Shown here: one piece after another, positions 39,086 to 50,650 of the stretch
Layout of the letters: every line of letters starts with the position of its first letter
Position numbering within the stretch: the first letter of the stretch is position 1
Assembly: GCF_000143415.4 (NCBI RefSeq)
Contig: NW_003314342.1
Span: 560,037 to 624,036 of the forward strand
Direction: 5' to 3'
DNA length: 64,000 nucleotides
Source: Selaginella moellendorffii
Taxonomy: Eukaryota; Streptophyta; Lycopodiopsida; Selaginellales; Selaginellaceae
The notes under the pieces: model-generated
The model's database searches: none
Told to the model about the DNA's origin: nothing
Seen by the model: the letters and a program-made list of their open reading frames with translations, nothing else
Translations under genes and position numbers: made by a program

Positions 39086-40257
39086 ATGGTGTCGACGGGC
39101 AATCCAGAGAGGTAATCTCAAGCTCGCGCCATCGTTTCCAAGCAATCGATGGATCCTTCTCGTGTTTCTTTCCAGAATGTGGTGGTCCAAGGACACAATC
39201 GTGCTCGTCACCGGCGCGAACAAGGGTATTGGCTTGCAGTTGGTGCGTGAGCTCGCCAGGCGAGGATTGACGACGATACTCACGTCTAGAGACGAATCCA
39301 GCGGCAGGAAGGCTATCGAATCGCTGCTGGAAGAGGGCATTGATCGAGAAAGGCTCGTGTATCACCAGCTCGACATCACTAGCCCCGATTCGGTCGACGC
39401 GCTGGCGGATTGGGTCTCTCGCTCCTACGGTAGCATCGAAATTCTTGTGAGTAGAGATCTAGAGCTCGAATTTCGCTGTTTCTCTAGCCGTCCAGCAGAT
39501 AGTTCTTTGTTTTCTTCCTTGGTGTTCTTCCAGATTAACAATGCCGGCGTGAACTCAATTGGAGTGCCGGACTTGGAGCAAGCGAAGTACGTGGTGGAAA
39601 CGAATTACTACGGCACGAAGAGAGTGATCGAGGCTATGGTCCCTCTTCTCAAACCTGGAGCTCGAATCGTTAACGTCAGCTCCAAAGCTGGTGATCTCGC
39701 GGTAAGTTCCTCGCGAATATCGATGAGAAACCTTGGAGATTCTTATGGTTTTTGCACCGCAGTATCTAAAGAACGAATGGAATGCAAAGCTGGAAGATAT
39801 CGCCACTCTCACGCCCAGCAAGATCGACGAGATGATCCAGGAGTTCTTCCGAGCAGTGGAAGCCAAAGAGATCAAAGCCCGCGGCTGGCCGTGCATGGGC
39901 GAGGAGCTCCCGCTAGCGCCACCAGAGATGCTCGCCGGCTACTCCCTCTCCAAGATCGCTCTCAACGCCTACGCGAGGATCATCGCGGAGAAGCTCGCGA
40001 GGGAGAAGGAGATCTTCCTCAACTCGATGTGTCCCGGCTCGACCAGCACGGCCATGTCGGGATTCAGGGGTCACTCGGTCGAGATTGGAGCCGACACCGC
40101 GGTGTGGATCGCTTTGCTTCCTCCGGGAACTCCGGAAGAACCACTTCCTCACGGGAGATTCTTCATGGATCGCAAGGACGTGGGATTCTCGCAGATGCCA
40201 GTCTTCTACGATGGCCAGTTCTACAAGAGCTTGGGAGAACTCCCGAAAAGCAAATAA
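39086..40257 (+). CDS. Short-chain dehydrogenase/reductase, carbonyl-reductase-like
   Basis: Model join(39086..39111, 39176..39446, 39534..39701, 39763..40257), 319 residues. The 26-base first exon (MVSTGNPER) joins in frame to MWWSKDTIVLVTGANKGIG; that second Met is an alternative start. Motifs: TGANKGIG (NADP-binding), DITS, NNAG, and an active site in which Y-x3-K is YSLSK (residues about 225-230) with upstream NVSS. The about 40-residue insert before the active Tyr and PGSTSTAM after it match the plant carbonyl-reductase/salutaridine-reductase-like classical SDRs, which act as NADPH-dependent monomeric ketone or aldehyde reductases in the cytosol. Substrate unknown. It is divergent from the E(z) gene, about 195 bp between start codons. 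Confidence 0.9.
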
Positions 40258-40312
40258 ACATTATTTTCAAACTGTCTCTACTGGCGCCAGGAGCTAGGGT
40301 TTGATCCAAGCT

Positions 40313-42014
40313 ATGGTGGATCTACTGAGGAGCCGCTGGCTGATGCTAGTGGCGGGCATTTGGATCCAGATCACGATGGGATCCACCTACGTCTTTGGAT
40401 TGTACTCGGAGAGCCTCAAGCGCGAGCTGGGATTCGATCAATCGCAGCTCGACACGCTAGGGTTCTTCAAGGGGATCGGCGCCAATGTGGGGATTCACAC
40501 AGGATTGCTGCTCTCGCTGGCGCTGCCGCCGTGGATTATCCTGGCGCTGGGGGCGGGCCAATGTTTTCTGGGCTATTTCATGATCTGGCTCGCTGGAACG
40601 CACAGGATCCGGGGCGTCCAGCTCTGGCAGATGTGCGCCTTCATGCTCGTCGCTGCGAATTCGCAGACGTATTCCAACACCGCCGTGGTCGTGACATCTG
40701 TGACGAATTTTCCCACCAGTCGTGGCACTGTGATTGGCTTGATGAAAGTAAGTTCCATTTGATCAAAGCTCCATCAAAGCTACTCATTGTTCTAGTTCTA
40801 AATGCTTGCTCCAGGGATGCTTGGGATTGAGTGGAGCCATTCTAACTTTCTTCTATCGATCGCTATGCGGGGAAGATGGTGGCAGCCAGATTCACTACAC
40901 GCTCTTTGCGGCGGTAGTCCCGACAGTGGTATGTGTTTTGCTTATGCTTCTCATTAGGCCAGTGGCACCGTCGACCATCACGCATGATCCACACGAGAAC
41001 ACGAACATCTCCAGGATCTCTGGGATCATCGTGGCACTCGCGTTTGGTCTCATTCCTCTCACGCTTCTCACTCCAGTGGGCCGAGTCGCGAGGATTTTGC
41101 TGTGCGTTCTACTGCTTCTAGCGCTCGCATCGCCACTACTGGTGGCATTCAAGGCAAGCAGGCTCACAAAGACGGTGGATTCCAAAGAACAGGGACAAGA
41201 GAACGTCGCGATACTCCTTGGAGAATCTAGCAGCGGCGCCAACTTTCAGGAAAAGCCCGAGAACGAGAAAAGAGGAACTTTAGTTCTTCGCAGCCAAGAC
41301 TTTACACTCTCACAGGCTTTTACATCGCTCGAGTTTTGGCTACTGGTCACAGCAATGGCCTGTGGGATGGGATCGGGAGCCACAGTGATCGACAACGTGA
41401 ACCAGCTTGGATCCTCACTGGGCTACTCCACACATAACATAGCAGTGGTGGTGTCGCTGGTTAGCATCTGGAACTTCCTGGGCCGGTTTGGAGCTGGAGC
41501 ACTCTCGGACTTCTTCCTCAGGGTGAGGGGTGTTCCAAGGCCGGTTTTCAACTCGATCACTCTGGGAGTCATGGCAGCCGGGCACCTTGTACTGGCGGCA
41601 GCGTTCCCGGGTGCTTTGTACGTGGGAACTCTCCTCGTTGGGCTGTGCTACGGCTCGCAGTGGTCGCTCATGCCAGCAACAGTGTCGGAGATCTTCGGCA
41701 TGAAAGAGTTTGGGACGCTCTTCAACACCATCGCCGTGGCAAGCCCACTGGGAGCTTACATTCTCTCAGTGAGAGTGGCGGGCTACTTCTATGACAGGGA
41801 AGCGCAGAGGCAACAAAGCCATAGCCATGGGAGCTCGATCCATTCTCTGCCAAATTCTTGCCACGGTCCAGCATGTTTCAGGCTCACCTTTCTCGTGCTC
41901 GCTGGAGTCTGCCTCTTGGGCTGCGTTTGTACGTCACTGCTCGTATCAAGGACGAGGAAGTACTACAAAGAAGCTCACAAGACCCTCTACCATAGCAAAA
42001 GCTGGCAAAAGTAA
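40313..42014 (+). CDS. Nodulin-like / NFD4-type MFS transporter (second copy)
   Basis: Model join(40313..40747, 40815..42014), 544 residues. It shows the same signatures as the gene at 16397-17982: SRWLMLVAGIWIQITMGSTY, VFGLYSESLKRELGFDQSQL, GFFKGIGANVGIHTG, NTAVVVTSVTNFPTSRGT, then WNFLGRFGAGALSDFFL and SEIFGMKEFGTLFNTIAVAS. About 12 membrane segments with a central loop of about 45 polar residues. The single intron follows GLMK, exactly as in the paralogue. The insert HGSSIHSLPNSCHGP near the C-terminus is longer than in the first copy. It begins 55 bp after the reductase stop, on the same strand. Substrate unknown. Confidence 0.9.
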
Positions 42015-42360
42015 TAGTGCCATTTGATCAAAGTATAAAGGTATAATTTCTTTTCATATGGTATCAAACGACTCCTGTGTATGTGTATAATAATTTGCTA
42101 GCATAATTTGTCTAATGGTACCAGATTATTATAACAAGGCCGTGAGTGTTCTCAGCTAATTTACATACTACTATTCGATGTCGTGCCAAACAGCATTGGT
42201 TAATGGGACAATCACTGATGCTAGAATTATTGTAACATATCAAATATAATAGACAATACCTCCTTAAGTTAGTAGTAGGTTGTACTCTTCGTAGTATTTA
42301 TATTAAATAGCTTTTAATGATTTCCTTTTGATTATTCTTGCATCATATAGTATACTCATT

Positions 42361-42550
42361 TTAATAAAAGTGATAAGCGAGCATATGGTTTCTGTTGGCC
42401 ATGGCCTTGAAAGTTCTCTGCACGCCGCTGAGGTGACCGATGTGAGCATGCACCGCCACCATCACGTTCCACGAGAAGATATCCCAGCTCCACAAGATCA
42501 CGCTCTCGCAAAGTACGTGGACTTGGATCACCAGGTTCCAGGAGCACGAA
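42361..42550 (-). pseudogene. PPR gene relic
   Basis: On the minus strand the frame reads DIFSWNVMVAVHAHIGHL followed by SGVQRTFKAM, one recognisable PPR motif (xSWNxMVxAxAxxGxLxxxxxTFxxM). Neither flank continues the repeat array, so this is an isolated fragment of a family represented twice elsewhere in the window. Confidence 0.6.
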
Positions 42551-42841
42551 TCATATTGGGGGGATTCTCGAGAAGACTGCTTCAGCGTTCCTGGCGAGAC
42601 CATTTTGGCTGCAGGTGCGGAGGAAAGCCATGGAGTTGAGGTCGGCCATGGTTTTGAAGAAGCGGTCCTCGCAGTCTCTGGTATGCCCATGGAAGAATTA
42701 TGAGAAAGATAATCCAGCAGCAGCGACAAATATTGTAGTTTCTCTTATAACCTTTCAGAGTTAATGGGAACTTGGTTATGATGAATATTTACCTGAAACA
42801 ATATTTCGCCCTCACCTTGGCATATGAAATGCTTTGACACT

Positions 42842-43702
42842 TTATTCCAAAGGCCCGCTATACTTTCCGAAAGGCTTGAGGTGATATGTTGCCACACCCT
42901 GCACGGCACCGCAGGGGAGGTAAAGCCTGCGAGCAAACACTTTGGTGCTCGCTCCTCCCCGTTCTACTCTCACCTCTTCTCCGCCATCATCTTCGTCTCG
43001 AGCAACGCCAGTGATCGATAGTTCAAAGCCGGACTTGTCCTCCACCCAAGCGATGTCTACCGTGGCCGACTGCGCACCGGGCATCTCCGCGACGACGTAC
43101 GAGCCTGGATGATCCACCAAGGGGGAGATGGTGATGAAGTCGTCACCACAATCATCTGCGTCGTTGGAGGCGAGAGCTTCAGGCCGAAATTGCCCGGCCG
43201 CGTCTGAAATGGTGCACGAGGCCGGAGGAAGACGCGGGGCAGGCACCGAAAGGTACTCCTCCTCCACTGTTTGCTCCAGCCCTGGGACAAGCGGCAGCGT
43301 CACTCGCAAGAGACTACTGTCAAGCCGGTAGCTTATCCTTTCCGCGTCCACTGCATCGGGGAGCACAAACTCTCGTGCAAACATCTTGGTGAAGGAGGAT
43401 GCGACGCTCTTTCGCCTCGTGAGAGATCCCGACGATGGTCACGAGTCGACGGAATTGAGAGCCTGAGACCTCCACCTTGACATCGCTCACGCCCGGCATC
43501 TCCGAAAGGATGAGATACGAGTGCGGGAGGCAGCAGCAATGAAGCACTTGTGTGCGCTCATAGCGTGCTCGACCTCAACCGTGCCGTTGGAGGCGGTCCC
43601 GCACCCGCGCGCCTGGCGGAGAGAGCAGTAATCAGGGCTGCATGCTTGTGCCGCGACAAGCACCAAGAATACCATCGCCACCCTCGCTGCCGCCACCACC
43701 AT
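42842..43702 (-). pseudogene. Secreted protein with two alpha-crystallin (Hsp20)-like modules, reading frame broken
   Basis: A minus-strand ATG at 43702 opens a clear signal peptide (MVVAAARVAMVFLVLVAAQA) and a Cys-rich segment (CSPDYCSLRQARGCG). Module 1, in another frame (about 43547-43410), reads SYLILSEMPGVSDVKVEVSG and LVTIVGISHEAKER, an Hsp20-like core; the frame then returns to the first one at MFAREFVLPDAVDAE...SSLLRVTLPLV. Module 2 repeats the order: SYVVAEMPGA, LSITGVARDE, KVFARRLYLPCGAVQGV, ending at a stop soon after. The outer parts share one frame and the middle is shifted, so two compensating shifts (real or sequencing errors) or an unusual intron are needed. Family knowledge: Hsp20 domains chaperone unfolded proteins; an entry into the secretory pathway with two modules is uncommon. 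Function otherwise unknown. Confidence 0.55.
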
Positions 43703-46700
43703 TCTTCGCCCTTGTAAACAACAAAGAGTCGATCAAGGATCAAAAACATCAAGTTAAACTAGAAATAGATCCTCCGGAGCTGAACTCATTATAAGGCGGC
43801 ATCGATTTGCTTTTTTCCACTCTTTCTGCCCCCTCTTTGCTTGGCTCACTACCCTGATAATGCAAAGAAGGTTTGGATGGACTTTCCTCGACTGTGCTGG
43901 GTTGAAAATTTCCATGCACTTTGTTATCTTCCTCACGTCTTTATCCAGCACTCCCAACAATTGCTTGAGTCAATTTATTACATTTCCTTTTAGGTTTGGA
44001 GGTGGCACATTTTGAGATCATTTCCAATCCGGATAGGCTAGATTTATTGTGCTCCTTTTTGTGGAAGATAAAAAATCTCACATGCTTTTCCTTTGGCATG
44101 GTGCATTGCATCAGTTTTAACACCAAATTTACCCTTGCTACGGATAGGAATATTTAGCCTTTACTCTTTTATGTAAGACTAGTATTTGCCCAGCAAATGC
44201 TGGGCAGTGTGTGGCATTCAGCTGCTGTCACTCAATGAGGTGTTGCTTCCCAACTTCAACCAAGGTAAGGCTTAGCATCCATTAAGTACTTACTAGGTCC
44301 AGGCAATATCACATGGAGCACCTATTGTGGACAAAGATGTTTCGTTCTTGTGTCAAAAGCAAGAGGCCCATCCTGTGAAGCTCTTTTCAATTTCGCACAT
44401 AGAGGTAACCTGTTTGTAATTCTGGCGTCTCGCTACAATGAATCTTAGTGGGGAGTGGATTTTCCCAATCTGACTGTCAAGACTTAAGAGCAGTTCCCCA
44501 AGGTATTTACTCCCAGCAGCAATCTAGAGTGATACTAGGCCCAGGAATCTGAGCGGTCCATAGGCAAGTCCAAGCCTGTCCCATTCAAGCCAGAGCACCC
44601 TCCTCTCCTTACCATTTTACCTTGGTTTGAGCTGCAGGAAGTGCTATGATCCTAAAATGCTAGCGTGAATATCATCAATGAACATGCCACGTTCATCCTA
44701 TGTTTGGCCTTCTATTGGGACGAATGTTTCTATGGGCAACCAAAGCAATGATGATAGATTTTTGTGTTTAATATTTTGAATACAAAGTTTAACAATGATT
44801 TATATTAAACAGGAGGGTTTGCAATGGTTGCTGAAGCATGGGATGATACTCTAAGTATGAGGATTATGTGAAAATGATAACATGGTTTATGTATCTCAAA
44901 GAGTTCAATTGTGTTCATCATGATATATGTAATATAAAAGGAGATTAACAGAATTCCATGAAGACTTAGAAGCTCGAAGCAAGGGAAGGCAGGTAGCAAC
45001 TTTGGATCTAGTGTGCCTTTGATTAAATTTGAATGGTTGAAGATAGAACAATTGTTTAAGAGAGAGCTCAAGGGAGATTTACTATGGCTTTCTACCAACA
45101 CTTGGTGAATACAACATGCAAAACAAGTATACATGGGAGAAATTCAAGAACAAGTTTTTGTGAGTGTACTTCACAATCTGATGAGAAGAGGGAAGGGTAA
45201 TTACAGGTTTGATGGCTCAATTCACGGATTGACCTGAAAAAATTGTACATTATCAGTGGAGAGAAGAAAACCTACCTTAAAATCTAAGGCACATGAGAAA
45301 GGGATAAGGAGAAACCTTGTGTAAACAAAAGAAGGGTGGTAGTGACATATGTTTTGGTTGTGGTGATACAAATCACAAAGTGCATGATTGTCCTTTGGTG
45401 TAAAAAGTTGCAAGTTGAATACTGATTCTAAGAGTGTTTGGTTAATGGACATGTCAAACATGTAAAAAGTAGTTCACTATTGCAAATGATTGAATAGAGC
45501 CTGAAAAAATGTTGCAATTGGATATAAACCATTCTAGGGGTGAGAGTAGAGTTTGAAGATTTACCTTTTAGTTCAAAGTAAAATCCTTTCCTTGTTTAGT
45601 TTGTGCTTGCTTTTTTTTTTCTTCTTTTTTGCGATCTTTTGTTTTATATTGGTCCTTGACCTCGTGGTCTATAGTAACTGTTCACTTGATAAGCTGGAAA
45701 AAATTCTGAAGACGAGTCATCCACCATTTGCATGGACATTTCCACTGAGTGTACGGGAATGTGTTCCTGTCCAAATGATGGTGATGCCAATTGAGCTAGC
45801 AACTTCTTTTGCCTTTGTTGATGGTAGTGAGAACAGTAGCCATCATCTTCGTGATGTCTTGCATGCAGGTTTCCAATGATGATGTCAATTTCTACTGCAC
45901 TGAGAATGCAAAGGTAGAGGAAGATGATCCCATCTCAATCAAGTACTTCCGCCCCTGAGTTTCCTCCTCCAATATTGCAGCCTCCACCATCATACTTCCT
46001 TGCGATGTACTTTCCGAGCCAGATCAGGATGCAACTGTAAGCTCTCACCACCCCTAAACTCGTTGCATCAACACCCTTATCCTTGCATTTAGAACCGCTG
46101 GTTGAATTGCCTAAGAGACTCTTGGGGTTGTTGGCGGATGAGATCAAGCTCCTCCGCCATCACATGATCTTTGCTCTCTAGTATTTCAAAAGAGTGAGGA
46201 AAAGCTTTGTGAAAGACTCAAAGTCAACTGCCTGGTGAGCTGCCACAAGAAAGCCTAACCAGAAAATGACAACCAAAAATATGCCATCTGTGAGTACTTA
46301 GGAATCGCCATCGCTGCTAGAAAGGACTTTACACTTTCCACATGCACCAAGTCTCCTCTGAATGTTAGGAGGATTGCTACTATGTGTGCATCAAGAGCAT
46401 TCCGTTGTCTTGGGGCCAACATCGGTCTTGTGTTTCGTTTCCTTGCAAGTGGCAAAGAGCAGATTTCTTGAAACGGTCAGTTAGAGATATGGCCAGTTTT
46501 GGAGCGAGTTGACACCAGTACAGGAAATCACGCCCTCCCCCTCAGCGTCCCGTCCCAGGGCAGTTCATGAAGTCCTGTACGCATGCAAGGGCATGCAAGC
46601 TCTGATCTATCTTTCAGCCTTTATTCCCGTACGTTGTCTTACTCCTCTATCACAACTCGTCCTTGTAGAAACTCACAACTGTAAATACCTCAAACCTAGA

Positions 46701-47638
46701 GAGTGGCTTGATGAATGGATTGCAATTTAATTGTGCTTTTCTGCCTCTTCTGCTCAACTCCATTTTGTTCCTCTTTCCTACACTCTAGTGGAAGAGAAAG
46801 ACTGTCATCACCCTTAAAAGTTTCATGACCAATCCTCCTTTTTAGCACGCAAATTTGAGAAGCGAAGTCAAAAGCTTGCCACCGCTCTTGCTCAGATGTT
46901 TGCGAGGTGTGAGTGATCACTGCCCAGTGCCGATGCTGTCTTTTGGCAAATCCCTCCACTCCACAAGGACGTCCGCTTTCTGTCGACCTCAGCGCTGTCA
47001 AGTGTCCAACAAGTTTTGATCCGATTCTTGTGACCATTATCTTGGCTTCTTCCAAGTGACTCTCTCTAGACGATCGCAATGGTCGCTTGGAGCTCTGCTC
47101 ATTCAATGGAAGATAACGATGGCTCCCTGCCATTCTTCAAGTCCAAGGCGATCACGATGCCTCGCTGCAGTTCAAGGCGATCTGGACAAGCGATCAAACT
47201 TCGGGAGGCCTCAAACCAGCCCAAGAGCGTCGTGGAGTTTTCAGTCCGCCCTGTGAACGTCGAGGCATGTCGAGTTTCTTGCCTTCTATGTCCATACTTC
47301 CGCCCCAGAGCTCGAAATCTTCCTGGAAAAATCAGCTTACAAGCCGAAACATCGCCGATCCATCATACCTCGACACCCTTATAATCGTTGATAAGCGAGA
47401 AGAAAAAGCTTTTGTTACCTGTATGAACAGTAGCAGTAGCCTTCTTTATGTTACCAAATCCTTGGCTCTATATTCCTCTTTGTCTTCCAATGACGTTTCA
47501 TTATCTTGACAAAGGTTTTGGCGACGTCAAGTTTGACAGTCTTCCTGCTACAGTTCAGAGTAGAGTAATGGAACGCGGATTCTAGAAATGATAGGCACTC
47601 ACCTCTTCCTTCTTCCTCATCCATTCTCACTCTTTCCC
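43703..47638. other. Degenerate intergenic region
   Basis: Nearly 4 kb without an intact gene. The only piece I recognise is a gag relic at 45134-45391. The part from 45.7 to 47.2 kb has higher GC and several frames of 60-145 codons, none matching a family known to me. The right end should hold the promoter of the first receptor kinase. Confidence 0.5.
45134..45391 (+). pseudogene. LTR-retrotransposon gag relic with zinc knuckle
   Basis: One plus frame, interrupted by several stops, reads TWEKFKNKFL near 45134 (the W-x2-F-x3-F core of retrotransposon gag) and ends in a CCHC zinc knuckle at 45350-45391 (C-x2-C-x4-H-x4-C, CFGCGDTNHKVHDC). The two parts are 72 codons apart in the same frame. 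No protease, reverse transcriptase or LTR is seen nearby, so this is an old fragment. Confidence 0.65.
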
Positions 47639-50600
47639 ATGGCAAGAGCTTTGATGTTTGTCGCCTTACAGTGGATGTTCCTGGATTCGCTTCTGGCAGC
47701 GTCTACAGCGGAGATCTCGGCTATCAGAGACATTGCCTCCGCCCTAGGAGTGCCGGCCACGGTCTGGAACACGAGCACGGATCCCTGCAGTGGAAGATGG
47801 AGGGGAATCAGCTGCTGCAACGCACAACGAGTGAACTCTACCTGCTGTTCCTCCATCTACAGTCCGTTTGAAAGCACCCTTTGTCCAGACTCCTCCTCCG
47901 CAAACTCGTCCACCATCGTCGGAGTGTCTCTCGACTCCAATTCCATCATGCGAGTGTTGAGTGGTTCTCTCCCCGATTCCGTCTGTAATTTGACGTCATT
48001 GGTTACTCTGGATCTCAACAACAACAACTTACAAGGCCCGATTCCTCGCTGCATCGGAATCCGGCTGACACGGCTCAAGAAGCTCGGGATGGCTGGAGGT
48101 GCAGGGAACCTCGGAACCATTCCGGAGGAGCTCGGGAGCTTGAGCAGCTTGGAGCAGCTTTACCTGGATAACACCAACTTGACCGGGCCAATCCCAAGCT
48201 CTTTCGGAGGTATGACAAGCCTGCAGCAGCTGGATATTAGATACAATAGATTATCAGGAAGGATTCCATTGGAGCTGGGAAGGTTGTCTAACCTCGTGGA
48301 GCTGGGAATTCAAGTGAACAGCTTGGAAGGTGGCATCGAGGCCGTGGCCAGCTTGACACGCCTCGAGACTTTGAGAGCCTTTAACAACCATTTTTCCGGG
48401 AACTTGAGCCTGTCCATCTTCCGGAACCTGTCAAGCCTGAGGGTGTTGAATCTCAAGCTAAACAACTTCACGGGTGGCATACCTGAGCTCGATGAAAGAT
48501 TTGTCAATCTAACTCATCTCGACTTGAGCTTCAACCAGTTCTCCGGCGGCATTCCAGGCTCCCTGGTTAGACTCCCTTCTCTCACACATCTCTTCCTCGG
48601 CCACAACAATCTTTCGGGAGCCATTCCTTCTTCACCTCCGCCGGCTCTCCAGGTTCTGGATGTCTCCCACAATTCTCTCAGTGGCTCCTTGCCGAATCTA
48701 CCACAGCAGCTGCAAGTCGACTTCTCCTTCAATTCCCTTAACTCGGTCTCTTCTTCAGCTGGTGGAAACGGGCAAGGATACTTCAACTGCATCGCTCCCG
48801 GACTTTCATGCAACCGGTCACTGCCTGGAAGATCCACTTCATTCGCGGTTCGCGTAGGTAGCTCCGAGGACTTGACGAACAGGGACGGTACTCTCTTTCG
48901 CAGTGACGGTTTTGCACGAAACTCCACAGGTCTCCACTACTTGGAAGCTGACAGAAACTGGGCGCTGGAACTCTCGAGTGAATTCAGCAGCACGGTGACA
49001 TTCCCAGCAACGATCAGTGGAGTACCTCCCGAGGACAATTCCTCTCTCTATCAAACCATGAGGTGGTCATCTTCCTATCTTGCCTACCATGGTGGCAACC
49101 TGGCTCCTGGAACTTACAGCGTCTCACTGTACTTTTGCGAGACTGTCTTCACCAACGCGAGCTATCGAGCCATGGACGTCGTGGTTCAAGGTGAAGTGAT
49201 CGCTAGGCAGCTCGACGTTGTGAGAGAAGTTGGACCCCGGACAGCGTACAAGATCACCAGGAACGCCACGGTCACTGATGGAAGCTTGTCCATCGAGTTC
49301 ATCTTCACCGGGCCCGACCGCTACATCAATCCAAACATCTTCCGACTCGCGCCACAATCTGGAGCAATGGTGTCTGCCATCTCGGTAAGATCCTTCGATC
49401 ACGTAGACTCTCTGGGCAGTAATTCCTCGAGAACCTGGAAGGTAGCAGTAGCAGCGTCAGTCTCCGCAGCAGCTGCTGCCATCGCAGTTATCATCATCGT
49501 CGCCATCTTCTTTTGCAAGAGATCCAGGAAGAACTTTCGGGCAAAGAGTTTTTCTATCTACAGTGACACCGTTGGGATCAAAGTCTACAGCTACAAGGAA
49601 CTCTACGAGGCAACCGATGGATTCAATCCAACGAAGAAGCTCGGGCAAGGAGGATTCGGCAGCGTCTACGTGGGGAACTTGCAAGACCAAACTCTAGTCG
49701 CAGTCAAGCAACTCCTCCATCAAACCCAGCAAGGCCGGGAGGCTTTCCGGAAAGAAATCCGGATTCTAAGCAGCGTCCAGCACAGGAATCTCGTGGCAGT
49801 GAGAGGATACTGCCTCGAGGCCGAGCATCCAATGCTGGTATGCGACTACATGCGCAACGGAAGCCTAGACCACTTCCTACACGGGAGCAGGGGATTTCTC
49901 ACCTGGAATCAGCGCCGGAAGATCGCGATCGACACCGCATTTGGCCTGGCGTACCTCCACGATGAATCCAAGCACCGGATCATCCACTGCGACCTCAAAC
50001 CGCCAAACATCCTCCTGGACGACGATCTGATGCCGCGCATCGCGGATTTCGGCATGGCGCGGCTGTACGAGGAGGGAAAATCGCACGTCACGGCCACAAA
50101 AATGGGAGGGACGATCGGCTACCTCGCCCCAGGTAAGAAGAAAGAACGGATTTCTAGGGTTCTTGATCTAGGGTTTATTGATATTTCTTCTCTCGCAGAG
50201 TACGCGATGCACTACCAGCTCTCCGACAAGGCGGATGTCTACAGCTATGGCGTGGTGCTGCTGGAGATTATCAGCGGCCGGCGGGCGATCGATAGCGCGG
50301 CGCCTCGCGAGGAGGTGGTTTTGGTGGATTTTGCGCAGAGCTTGGCGTCGATCTCGACGCTGGAGCTTGTGACGCTGCTGGATAAGAAGCTGGAGGGGGA
50401 GGGAGGGGAGATTAGCGTGGCAGAGGTTGTAGATATGGCTAGGGTTGCTGTGCTGTGCACGCTCGAGAATCCATTGCTGCGGCCGAGAATGCGGGCCGTG
50501 TGGCTCATGCTCAAGGGTACGATGGAGATTCCAGACATTCCCGCGATGCTGGACACCAGGTATAACGCCGTCAGGGCGCTCATGAGTGCTTACGAGCGAT

Positions 50601-50650
50601 CGCAAGCAACGAGTGATTGCGCTGAGGCTGTTCTTCTCAGCCCGCGATAG
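47639..50650 (+). CDS. LRR / malectin-like receptor kinase 1
   Basis: Model join(47639..50132, 50199..50650). ATG 47639 opens a signal peptide (MARALMFVALQWMFLDSLLA); an upstream in-frame ATG at 47588 would spoil it. An LRRNT-like cap (WNTSTDPCSGRWRGISCC) leads to about 8-9 plant LRRs (LDLNNNNLQGPIPRCIG; LDLSFNQFSGGIPGSL), then a malectin-like region (LYQTMRWSSSYLAYHGGNLA, PGTYSVSLYFCETVF), a membrane helix near residue 605 (AAIAVIIIVAIFFCK) and a kinase (LGQGGFGSVYVG, VAVKQL, HRNLVAVRGYC, IIHCDLKPPNILL, ADFGMARLY). The catalytic loop is HCD rather than HRD, so it is a non-RD kinase. The 66-base intron before EYAMHYQ is in frame and stop-free. LRR-malectin kinases sense cell-wall or peptide cues; the ligand is unknown. 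Confidence 0.92.
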   Translation: MARALMFVALQWMFLDSLLAASTAEISAIRDIASALGVPATVWNTSTDPCSGRWRGISCCNAQRVNSTCCSSIYSPFESTLCPDSSSANSSTIVGVSLDSNSIMRVLSGSLPDSVCNLTSLVTLDLNNNNLQGPIPRCIGIRLTRLKKLGMAGGAGNLGTIPEELGSLSSLEQLYLDNTNLTGPIPSSFGGMTSLQQLDIRYNRLSGRIPLELGRLSNLVELGIQVNSLEGGIEAVASLTRLETLRAFNNHFSGNLSLSIFRNLSSLRVLNLKLNNFTGGIPELDERFVNLTHLDLSFNQFSGGIPGSLVRLPSLTHLFLGHNNLSGAIPSSPPPALQVLDVSHNSLSGSLPNLPQQLQVDFSFNSLNSVSSSAGGNGQGYFNCIAPGLSCNRSLPGRSTSFAVRVGSSEDLTNRDGTLFRSDGFARNSTGLHYLEADRNWALELSSEFSSTVTFPATISGVPPEDNSSLYQTMRWSSSYLAYHGGNLAPGTYSVSLYFCETVFTNASYRAMDVVVQGEVIARQLDVVREVGPRTAYKITRNATVTDGSLSIEFIFTGPDRYINPNIFRLAPQSGAMVSAISVRSFDHVDSLGSNSSRTWKVAVAASVSAAAAAIAVIIIVAIFFCKRSRKNFRAKSFSIYSDTVGIKVYSYKELYEATDGFNPTKKLGQGGFGSVYVGNLQDQTLVAVKQLLHQTQQGREAFRKEIRILSSVQHRNLVAVRGYCLEAEHPMLVCDYMRNGSLDHFLHGSRGFLTWNQRRKIAIDTAFGLAYLHDESKHRIIHCDLKPPNILLDDDLMPRIADFGMARLYEEGKSHVTATKMGGTIGYLAPGKKKERISRVLDLGFIDISSLAEYAMHYQLSDKADVYSYGVVLLEIISGRRAIDSAAPREEVVLVDFAQSLASISTLELVTLLDKKLEGEGGEISVAEVVDMARVAVLCTLENPLLRPRMRAVWLMLKGTMEIPDIPAMLDTRYNAVRALMSAYERSQATSDCAEAVLLSPR

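Noticed and set aside
44188-44210. Short palindrome GCCCAGCA-AA-TGCTGGGC
   Set aside because: Only an 8-bp stem with no T-run or neighbouring gene end; too short to call a functional structure.
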